From NCBI GenBank assembly GCA_047638695.1, contig JBLINY010000164.1, forward strand, positions 1 to 8,517: 8,517 nucleotides of DNA, written 5' to 3'. The number at the start of each line of letters is the position of its first letter. Position 1 is the stretch's first letter. A model generated the notes under the pieces. The model saw only the letters and a list, made by a program, of their open reading frames with translations, was not told where the DNA came from and searched no databases. Shown piece after piece: positions 1 through 6,357 of this stretch. Origin of the DNA: JAHECQ01 sp047638695. Lineage in GTDB: Bacteria; Actinomycetota; Acidimicrobiia; Acidimicrobiales; SZUA-35. The position numbers were made by a program, and so were the translations under genes.

Positions 1-1000
1 TGTGGAAGATGGCGGGGATATAGCCGCCGACACCAACGGCCAAGAACAGATAGCCAAGTTGAGAGATGGTCGAATAGGCCAGCACCTTCTTGATGTCGGT
101 CTGGATCACGGCGGCGAGGGCAGCAACGAGCGCAGTGAGGACACCGACCCACGCAATTGCGCCGGTAGCCCAACCGTCGGCTTGGGCCAACACCGGATTG
201 AGCCGGGTGAGCAGATACACGCCCGAGGTCACCATGGTGGCGGCGTGGATCAGCGCAGAAACCGGCGTGGGACCGGCCATGGCATCGGGCAGCCACACGA
301 ACAGTGGAATCTGCGCCGACTTGCCGACAGCGCCGAGTAAGAACAAAAGCACAATCACCGTGGCCCAGCCCGACGACAGCGAGCCGGTCAGCACATCGGC
401 GTAGCGGATCGAGCCGAGCTGGCTGAAGACAGCAAACGTGGCGAGCATGAAGCCGAAATCGCCGACTCGGTTCGTGACAAAGGCCTTCTTACCGGCCGAT
501 GCGTTGGCGTCCTCGGTGAACCAGAACGAGATCAGGAGGTACGAACACGCCCCAACGCCTTCCCAACCGAGGAAGGTCAGCAGCAGATTGTCGCCCAGCA
601 CCAACACCAACATCGAGGCTGCGAACAAGTTGAGATAAAGGAAGAACTTCGAGAAGTTCGGATCGCCGTGCATATAGCCCACCGAATAGAGGTGGATGAG
701 CGAACCAACCCCGGTGATGAACAGGCACATCGTGATGGACAGAGGGTCGGCGAAGAAGCCAAGGTCGACGCTGAAGGTGCCAGCTGGCACCCAGGTGAAG
801 ATCGTCTGAAGGAAGAACCGATCCGACGGGTCTTCGGCTATGAGACCAGCGAACACGGTAAGCGTCGCCAGAAAGCTGGCGCCCATGGCGGCCGTGGCCA
901 GCCAACCCGCCAGCGGCTCGCCCAAGCGGCGACCGAGAACCAACAACGTAAAGAATCCGGCAAGGGGTAGAGCCGGGATGAGCCAAACGGCTTCGAGCAT
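1..1000 (-). CDS. nuoL: NADH-quinone oxidoreductase subunit L, N-terminal half (partial, runs off the left edge)
   Basis: An antiporter-like, proton-pumping membrane subunit at the far end of the complex I membrane arm. The first 333 residues are present out of the 600-plus usual for the family, with no stop before the window edge, so the C-terminal half and the lateral helix are missing only because of the cut. The translation begins MLEAVWLIPALPLAGF and is strongly hydrophobic throughout. Diagnostic residues are E147 in FLGWEGVG, K227 in GKSAQIPL, the WLPDAMAGPTPVSALIHAATMV region with H252, and K304/K305 in QTDIKKVLAYSTISQLGY. These are the conserved buried charged residues of the proton path. 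The gene starts 4 nt after the nuoK stop, with its ribosome binding site inside nuoK. nuoM and nuoN would be expected next, outside the window. Confidence 0.95.
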   Translation of the reverse strand, partial: MLEAVWLIPALPLAGFFTLLVLGRRLGEPLAGWLATAAMGASFLATLTVFAGLIAEDPSDRFFLQTIFTWVPAGTFSVDLGFFADPLSITMCLFITGVGSLIHLYSVGYMHGDPNFSKFFLYLNLFAASMLVLVLGDNLLLTFLGWEGVGACSYLLISFWFTEDANASAGKKAFVTNRVGDFGFMLATFAVFSQLGSIRYADVLTGSLSSGWATVIVLLFLLGAVGKSAQIPLFVWLPDAMAGPTPVSALIHAATMVTSGVYLLTRLNPVLAQADGWATGAIAWVGVLTALVAALAAVIQTDIKKVLAYSTISQLGYLFLAVGVGGYIPAIFH

Positions 1001-1004
1001 CGCG

Positions 1005-1310
1005 CTATCCCCTCAGCTCGGCAATGTCATCGGCGGTGGCAGCCGGATTGCGACGCAGCAAAGCCACCACGATTGACAAACCAACCACTACCTCGGCGGC
1101 CGCAACCACCAGCACAAAAAAAACAGCCGTCTGACCGGCAACGTCATTCAGAGCCTTGGAGAATGCAACGAAGGAGATGTTCACGGCGTTGAGCATCAGC
1201 TCCACACACATGAACATCACCAGCGGGTTGCGGCGAATCAACAAACCGGTGGCGCCAATGGTGAACAGCACCGCGCTGAGAATCAGGTACCACGTCTCGG
1301 TCAGCTCCAC
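1005..1310 (-). CDS. nuoK: NADH-quinone oxidoreductase subunit K (ND4L-type membrane subunit)
   Basis: A 101-residue protein with three membrane segments (about 6-25, 30-51 and 61-85), the normal size and shape for NuoK/ND4L. The two membrane-buried glutamates needed for proton translocation are present: E37 in MCVELMLNAVN and E73 in VVAAAEVVVGL, corresponding to E36 and E72 of E. coli. The tail RRNPAATADDIAELRG is short and polar. The start is GTG at 1310; an upstream in-frame stop excludes a longer protein. The TAG stop is 4 nt from the nuoL ATG. A run of eight T on the coding strand (1116-1123) encodes part of AVFFVL and is the longest homopolymer I noticed in the window. Confidence 0.95.
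   Translation of the reverse strand: MELTETWYLILSAVLFTIGATGLLIRRNPLVMFMCVELMLNAVNISFVAFSKALNDVAGQTAVFFVLVVAAAEVVVGLSIVVALLRRNPAATADDIAELRG
1008..1014 (-). promoter_or_regulatory. Ribosome binding site of nuoL
   Basis: GAGGGGA on the minus strand lies 7 nt before the nuoL ATG at 1000 and overlaps the last codons of nuoK. It fixes the nuoL start, which is otherwise supported by the hydrophobic N-terminus that follows. Confidence 0.75.
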
Positions 1311-1374
1311 TGGATCGTCACCCCCTCTTGTTCGTCATGTCGTTGCACCGTGCTCACGGATCTGCTCTCGCGCC
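1311..1374. other. nuoJ-nuoK intergenic gap
   Basis: This 64-nt stretch is the longest non-coding gap in the window. It holds the nuoK ribosome binding site at its left end and a small imperfect palindrome at 1348-1359 (CCGTG, 2 nt, CACGG), too short and without a T-run to be called a terminator. No convincing promoter boxes are visible. An in-frame TGA at about 1337-1339 rules out a longer nuoK. Confidence 0.6.
1321..1327 (-). promoter_or_regulatory. Ribosome binding site of nuoK (supports the GTG start)
   Basis: GAGGGGG on the minus strand, 10 nt before the GTG at 1310. There is no other start codon between the upstream in-frame stop and this GTG, so the site and the frame agree. Confidence 0.7.
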
Positions 1375-1956
1375 TCAACTTGTGCTCGTGCCTGGCTCGT
1401 CGACGACGAGGTCTTCTGCGCCTTCGTTGCGTACGAGAACAACAGCTCCGACCGTCGCGATGGTGAGGAGAAGGGCGGTTGCTTCGAAGGCCAGAATGTT
1501 ACGGGTGAACAAATCGCGGGCCAACTGGTTGATGTTGCTTTCCTCGGGATCGAGGGGCTGTACCTGTGCTGGTTGGCCAGTGAGAGCGACTGCGCCCTCG
1601 TCGCCACCGGGACCAGAAAGAAAGAGACCACCCAGCACCAACACAAGCAGCGACGCACCAGCGACGATGGCCATTGGGCGCTGGTTGGCGAGCGGTTCGT
1701 CCCGAACGTCCTCGAACCGATCAACGCCAAGCAACATGATGACGAACAAGAACAACACAACGATGGCGCCCGCGTATACGACCACCTGAACGAGGGCCAG
1801 GAAGTGTGCTTCCTGGATTATGAAGAGCACGGCGACGCCGAAGAAGCTGGCGATCAGCGACAGCGCTGCGTGTACCGGGTTGCTGTTCAGCACCACACCG
1901 AGCGCGCCGCCGAGCACGATGGCGGCCGCGATCACAAAGACGATGATGTCAATCAA
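1375..1956 (-). CDS. nuoJ: NADH-quinone oxidoreductase subunit J (ND6-type membrane subunit)
   Basis: A 193-residue membrane subunit of the proton-pumping arm, next to NuoH and NuoK. Five hydrophobic segments fit the family: about 4-22, 29-47, 54-76, 94-113 and 153-176. The most diagnostic stretch is the third, VVVYAGAIVVLFLFVIML, which corresponds to the segment with the pi-bulge implicated in coupling in known complex I structures. A polar loop (about 114-150) separates segments four and five, and the tail is short and acidic. Translation starts with TTG, overlapping the nuoI stop by 4 nt (TTGA), backed by GGAGG at 6-nt spacing. Downstream a 64-nt gap precedes nuoK, unlike the overlaps upstream. 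Confidence 0.94.
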   Translation of the reverse strand: MIDIIVFVIAAAIVLGGALGVVLNSNPVHAALSLIASFFGVAVLFIIQEAHFLALVQVVVYAGAIVVLFLFVIMLLGVDRFEDVRDEPLANQRPMAIVAGASLLVLVLGGLFLSGPGGDEGAVALTGQPAQVQPLDPEESNINQLARDLFTRNILAFEATALLLTIATVGAVVLVRNEGAEDLVVDEPGTSTS

Positions 1957-2636
1957 TGGTGACCTCCGTCATCGTGGTCGTCGTGAGTGTCGACGACCGG
2001 CTCGGGATCTTCGTGACCCTGGCCGCGCTCGGGCTTGCGAACGCCGTAACCAAGCTCGCCCGACCAGCCGACGCGGTCTTCATAGTCGGCCCGTCCGCTC
2101 GGAGAAGTGGCCCTCATCCAACCTGACGTGTTCTGGTCTTCACCAGGCCGCCAGTCCTCCCAAGGAAGGCGTTGGGGACGACCATCGTCGTCGACCAGCA
2201 GTTCGTCCTTGGTATAGATGGCATCGGCCCGATTCTCGAACGAGAACTCGAAGAGCTTGGTCTCGGTTATGGCCTCGGTGGGGCATGCCTCGACGCAGAG
2301 GTCGCAGTGGATGCAACGGAGATAGTTGATTTCGTAGATGAACCCGAAGCGTTCGCCAGGAGACCGAGGATCTTCGGGCGGGTTGTCGGCGCCTCGAACG
2401 TAGATGCACTTCGCAGGGCAGACACCGGCACAGAGCTCACAGCCGATGCACTTCTCCATGCCATCTTCGTAGCGATTCAGAACATGACGACCATGGGCCC
2501 GCTCAGGCTTTGGCGCCTTTTGATCGCGAGCGTCAATGTTGCCGCTCTTGTCGAGCTTGCCGGCGCGGTATTCCCGGGTGGTGACGCCCTCGGCCATCTT
2601 CCGGAATGTGACGCCGAAACCTTCGAGATAGCCCAT
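1953..2636 (-). CDS. nuoI: NADH-quinone oxidoreductase subunit I (two 4Fe-4S ferredoxin)
   Basis: A 227-residue peripheral subunit carrying clusters N6a and N6b, which relay electrons from NuoG to the terminal cluster in NuoB. The two ferredoxin motifs are complete: C63-IG-C66-EL-C69-AGV-C73-P and C108-IH-C111-DL-C114-VEA-C118-P. The N-terminal part with GVTTREYRAGK fits the membrane-contact region of the family. After the second motif there is a long polar tail (about residues 145-227) ending in a His/Asp-rich HDDHDDGGHH. The protein is longer than E. coli NuoI (180 residues). The ATG overlaps the nuoH stop by one base, with GGGAG 9 nt upstream (2646-2650). The TGA stop is embedded in the nuoJ start (TTGA). 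Confidence 0.96.
   Translation of the reverse strand: MGYLEGFGVTFRKMAEGVTTREYRAGKLDKSGNIDARDQKAPKPERAHGRHVLNRYEDGMEKCIGCELCAGVCPAKCIYVRGADNPPEDPRSPGERFGFIYEINYLRCIHCDLCVEACPTEAITETKLFEFSFENRADAIYTKDELLVDDDGRPQRLPWEDWRPGEDQNTSGWMRATSPSGRADYEDRVGWSGELGYGVRKPERGQGHEDPEPVVDTHDDHDDGGHH
1963..1967 (-). promoter_or_regulatory. Ribosome binding site of nuoJ (decides the TTG start)
   Basis: GGAGG on the minus strand lies 6 nt before the TTG at 1956, ideal spacing for a start. It sits within the last codons of nuoI. No ATG or GTG is available at a suitable distance, so this site is the main argument for TTG initiation. Confidence 0.8.
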
Positions 2637-3940
2637 CAGTGCGCGCTCCCATCGTTGCCAGCCGCGTCATGACCTACTGATTCGTGGCTGGTGTAAAGGT
2701 CGGGGTTGGGAACAGCCACCAGGCCGGCCCGTTCGAGTCGTTCACCGCGCGCATTGCCAACCGCCAGACGCAGCAGCGTGTAGCCGATAGCGAGCCCGAT
2801 GAAGCCGAGCACCAACACCAGGATGGTGGCGCCGATTGTGTTGTCAGCCAGCCCAATATTGCCGTCCTGAGCGATGCGAATGCCGCCGAGAATGAGCAGC
2901 CAGCCAAGTGACAGAGGGATGAGCACCTTCCAACCAAGATCCATCAGTTGGTCGTAGCGAAGCCTCGGCAGTGTGGCCCGGAACCACACAAAGATGAACA
3001 GGAAGACCAATAGCTTGGCGAAGAACCACAGAAACCCGCCGAACCAGCCGATCGGGATATCGACGAACGGGATGTCGAAGAACGGAGCCGGGCCGCCGAA
3101 GAACAGCGTGACGATGATGGCGCCCATCGTCACCGTGTTCATGAACTCTGCCAAGAAGAAGAGAGCGAAACGGATGCTCGAATATTCGGTGTGGAACCCA
3201 CCGACGAGTTCCTGTTCGGCCTCGACCAGATCGAATGGTGGGCGGTTCAGTTCGGCCGTGCCGGCGATGAGGAAGACAAAGAACGGCACAAAGCCGGTGA
3301 CGACCACATGCAGCGTGCGCAGTCCGCCGGTCTGGTTCAGCACGATGTCGTGCGTGCTCAGCGTTCCGCTCACGAGAAGAACGGCGGCCAGCGACAAGCC
3401 GAGGGCTGCCTCGTAGCTGATGGCCTGAGCTGATGCCCGAACCGATCCGAGCAGCGGATATTTCGAACCCGACGACCAGCCAGCAAGCATGATCCCGTAG
3501 ATGCCGAGTGAGCTCATAGCGAGAAAGAAGAGAATGCCGACCGGAACATCTGCGACCTGCCAGAAGAAGGTACGGCCGAATACCGTGCTACTGCCGTCAC
3601 CGTTCTGGAAGTCGCCGCCGATAGGGACGAGGGTGAAGGTGAGAAACGCCGGGACCAGCGAGAGGTAAGGCGCCAGCTGGAAGACGAAGCGGTCGGACCG
3701 AGTGGGAATGTTGTCTTCTTTGAAGAAAAGCTTGATGCCGTCGGCGAGCGTCTGGAACAGACCGAACGGGCCTGCCACGTTCGGGCCAATCCGGTTCTGC
3801 AAGCGGCTAACCACCTTCCGCTCGAACCACACCATCAACATGGTCGCGACAAGGCAAATGACAAACGCGATCAGGACCATCACGAGCGACAAGATCACAT
3901 CGCCAAAGTCGACCCCATCGGCCAGGAACGGATGACCCAT
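2636..3940 (-). CDS. nuoH: NADH-quinone oxidoreductase subunit H (ND1-type membrane subunit)
   Basis: A 434-residue membrane protein that joins the peripheral arm to the membrane arm and forms the quinone entry channel. About nine hydrophobic segments can be seen, at roughly 15-36, 88-106, 132-153, 178-193, 212-228, 257-282, 301-321, 338-355 and 369-392. Family hallmarks are ERKVVSRLQNRIGPN at 40-54, GLFQTLADGIKLFFKED at 60-76 and AELNRPPFDLVEAEQELVGG at 229-248, including the acidic loop residues near the quinone site. A hydrophilic C-terminal tail of about 40 residues, from 395 to the end, follows the last membrane segment and is longer than in E. coli NuoH. The ATG shares one base with the nuoG stop (TGATG), as nuoI does with the nuoH stop. 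Only a weak AGGGTG lies 11 nt upstream, so translation probably depends on coupling to nuoG (inference). Confidence 0.96.
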   Translation of the reverse strand: MGHPFLADGVDFGDVILSLVMVLIAFVICLVATMLMVWFERKVVSRLQNRIGPNVAGPFGLFQTLADGIKLFFKEDNIPTRSDRFVFQLAPYLSLVPAFLTFTLVPIGGDFQNGDGSSTVFGRTFFWQVADVPVGILFFLAMSSLGIYGIMLAGWSSGSKYPLLGSVRASAQAISYEAALGLSLAAVLLVSGTLSTHDIVLNQTGGLRTLHVVVTGFVPFFVFLIAGTAELNRPPFDLVEAEQELVGGFHTEYSSIRFALFFLAEFMNTVTMGAIIVTLFFGGPAPFFDIPFVDIPIGWFGGFLWFFAKLLVFLFIFVWFRATLPRLRYDQLMDLGWKVLIPLSLGWLLILGGIRIAQDGNIGLADNTIGATILVLVLGFIGLAIGYTLLRLAVGNARGERLERAGLVAVPNPDLYTSHESVGHDAAGNDGSAH

Positions 3941-6357
3941 CAGCTTGCCGACACCCTGATCTCGGTGACCGGATCGGTCGCGGTCAACAGCAGTCCGGGG
4001 TCGAAACCGGCCAGGCGATAGGGAATACGGGCCGCGCCCTTCGGCAGATCAGGCGAAGGAGAAGCGGCCAGACGATGAGTGGCTCCGCCGATCTCGATCG
4101 AGACTTCCTCCCCCGGACGAACGCCGAGGCGGTCGAAGTCGGTGGGTGACAGCGACAGGGTCGCGACACCCGCGAGATGGGCGAGAGTTTGCGATTCCTG
4201 TACCAGGGTTCCTTGATCCCAGAGTTTCCGGTCGACCACAAGTCGAAGACCGTAGCCGTCGACGGCCGGGGCAACGAACGGCTCACCGAACTGCATTGCC
4301 CAGGCGCGGTCAAGAGCCAAGAGCGGACCATCGCCGGCGACGAGTACCGAGGCCCAATCAACGTCTTTGAAGGTAGGAACCGTCGAAGAAATCGATGCTC
4401 GACAAGCATCGATTGTTCCGAAGCCGAGATCGAACCCGGCTTCCGTCGCCACCTCGACCGCAATCATCCAGTCGGTGCGAGCCTGCCCGGGAGGCGTTAC
4501 CTGGGCCCGCAAGGGACTGAGCCGACCCTCGAAGTTCATGAAAGTGCCGTCGACCTCGCCGAAGCCTGCGGCCGGAACAACGATGTCTGCTCGCCGGCAT
4601 GAGTCAGTCATGAATAGGTCGACGGCGACGACGGTGCTGACGTTGTCGAACGCTCGCTCGGCCAGCGCTCGATCAGGGAAGTCACAGATCGGGTCACACC
4701 CGAGCAGCAGAAGCGTGTCGACTTCGCCATCGGCGGCGGCCTGAAGAATGGCTGCGGCGTCTCGGTCTCCCGAGTCGTCAGCGACACCGCCCGGACCAAA
4801 GCCGGGGGCCAGACCCATCTCGAACGCACCATGAATGTTGCCCCGTCGCAGCGCCGGCAACACCTTCGCTTCAGGCGCCAGCGCAAGAAGAGCGGCGACG
4901 GCATCGACCGTGAACTGTGCGGACTCGGCCAGATTGCCTCGACCGACCACAATGGTGACCTGACGTCCGGATCGAAGGAGCTCACCAGCGGCGGCGACAC
5001 CTGCTGCATCTGCCCCAGCAGGGGACTTTTCGCCAGAACCGATGGCCGATGCCATCTGGCCAACTGTTCCCGCAAGCGGGTGCAACGACACCGCTGCGTG
5101 GTTGGAAAGGCTGGTGGCCCGAGGCGTAAGTTCGATCAGCGACACACCGTCTTCGACAATGGCGTGACGCAGGCGAAGGAAGAAGGTCGGGAGCTCCTCT
5201 TTGGGATCTGCCCCGACCAAGACCACGACACCACCAGGAGCGCACGCCGAATCGACCGTGGCTCGGGGTAAGCCCAGTACGAACTCCGCCGGTAGGCCGT
5301 CGTCGAGTTGCGCGTCGGCGTCGAACGAGGCTGAGAGTTTCACGAGCGCCTGTGACCAGGCGAACTGGCCTTCGAGCGAAAGGCGGGCGCCGCCAAGCAC
5401 GCCAACTCGTCGATCGGTCAGAGCGGCGGCCGCGCTGGTGGTGGCGTCGTTCCAGCGGGTCGGCACGAACTCGTCACCCGAACGCAGAAGAGGCTCCACG
5501 AGGCGACGGTCCGAACTCGCTGACTCGTAGGCGAACCGCTCCTTGTCGGACAGCCAACCCCAGTTCACCGCGTCACTGTCGACGCCAAGCACGCGAACAA
5601 GACGATCACGCGACGACTGAAGAGCCACGCGAGCGCCCGTGGGATCGATGACCGAAGTTGACTCGGTCTCGGCCAGATCCCAAGGTCGGGCCTTGAACCG
5701 GTACGGCTCAGCTGTGAGGGCTCCGACCGGGCAGATCTGAACGGTGTTGCCGGAGAAGTACGAGGAGAACGGGTGATCCGGGAAGGTGTTGACCTGAGTC
5801 TCGTTGCCGCGGTCAATGAAATGAATGAGCGGATCGCCAGCGACATCGGCGGCGAACCGGGTACAGCGATCGCAGAGGATACACCGCTCGCGATCGAGGA
5901 AAACAAGGTCGCTGATCGGGATCGGCTTCTCGTAGTGACGCTTCTCTTCAATGAAGCGGCTCTCGCCGGGCCCGTACGCCATTGTTTGGTCCTGCAGCGG
6001 GCACTCGCCGCCCTTGTCGCACACGGGACAGTCGAGCGGATGGTTAACCAGCAGCAGCTCGAGGATGCCCTCTTGGGCTCGCTTGGTCCGGTCGCTCTCG
6101 GTGTCGACGACCATGCCTTCGCTGACTGAAATCATGCATGACGGCTGGAGGCCGGGTCCACGACCTGCATCGACGTCGACCAGGCACATGCGACACATGC
6201 CAACGGGCTTCATTCGCTCGTGATAACAAAAGCGGGGGATATAGGTGCCGGTTCGTTCGGCTGCCGCGATCAGAAGCTCGCCAGGCTTGGCTTGAACCGC
6301 CTCGCCGTTGATGGTGATGTTCACCGCAGTTTCAGTGATTGCCTCGGCGTCAGCCAT
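3940..6357 (-). CDS. nuoG: NADH-quinone oxidoreductase subunit G (75-kDa-type iron-sulfur subunit)
   Basis: An 805-residue subunit that wires electrons from NuoF towards NuoI. The N-terminal ferredoxin domain binds a 2Fe-2S cluster through C44, C55, C58 and C74. A His/Cys 4Fe-4S site follows at H106, C110, C113 and C119 (HPLDCPVC...GEC), then a 4Fe-4S site at C159, C162, C165 and C209 (RCILCDRC, later VQICPVGAL). The rest, from about residue 225, is the molybdopterin-oxidoreductase-like fold, which in complex I binds no molybdenum; ADIVVPAAGFGEVDGTFMN is typical of it. The extra N7 cluster known from E. coli and Thermus is not possible here: its four ligand positions are S235, D238, A242 and S270. 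The ATG has GAAGGGAG 9 nt upstream and overlaps nuoF by 8 nt; the stop overlaps nuoH by 1 nt. Confidence 0.96.
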   Translation of the reverse strand: MADAEAITETAVNITINGEAVQAKPGELLIAAAERTGTYIPRFCYHERMKPVGMCRMCLVDVDAGRGPGLQPSCMISVSEGMVVDTESDRTKRAQEGILELLLVNHPLDCPVCDKGGECPLQDQTMAYGPGESRFIEEKRHYEKPIPISDLVFLDRERCILCDRCTRFAADVAGDPLIHFIDRGNETQVNTFPDHPFSSYFSGNTVQICPVGALTAEPYRFKARPWDLAETESTSVIDPTGARVALQSSRDRLVRVLGVDSDAVNWGWLSDKERFAYESASSDRRLVEPLLRSGDEFVPTRWNDATTSAAAALTDRRVGVLGGARLSLEGQFAWSQALVKLSASFDADAQLDDGLPAEFVLGLPRATVDSACAPGGVVVLVGADPKEELPTFFLRLRHAIVEDGVSLIELTPRATSLSNHAAVSLHPLAGTVGQMASAIGSGEKSPAGADAAGVAAAGELLRSGRQVTIVVGRGNLAESAQFTVDAVAALLALAPEAKVLPALRRGNIHGAFEMGLAPGFGPGGVADDSGDRDAAAILQAAADGEVDTLLLLGCDPICDFPDRALAERAFDNVSTVVAVDLFMTDSCRRADIVVPAAGFGEVDGTFMNFEGRLSPLRAQVTPPGQARTDWMIAVEVATEAGFDLGFGTIDACRASISSTVPTFKDVDWASVLVAGDGPLLALDRAWAMQFGEPFVAPAVDGYGLRLVVDRKLWDQGTLVQESQTLAHLAGVATLSLSPTDFDRLGVRPGEEVSIEIGGATHRLAASPSPDLPKGAARIPYRLAGFDPGLLLTATDPVTEIRVSAS

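Noticed and set aside
489..986. 165-codon minus-strand frame near the left end
   Set aside because: It is out of frame with the real nuoL, which starts at 1000 and carries the family's conserved residues through to the window edge.
1156..1962. 268-codon open frame on the plus strand, antisense to nuoJ and most of nuoK
   Set aside because: Its translation is highly polar and low in complexity, the mirror of hydrophobic membrane genes. It is a shadow of nuoJ and nuoK.
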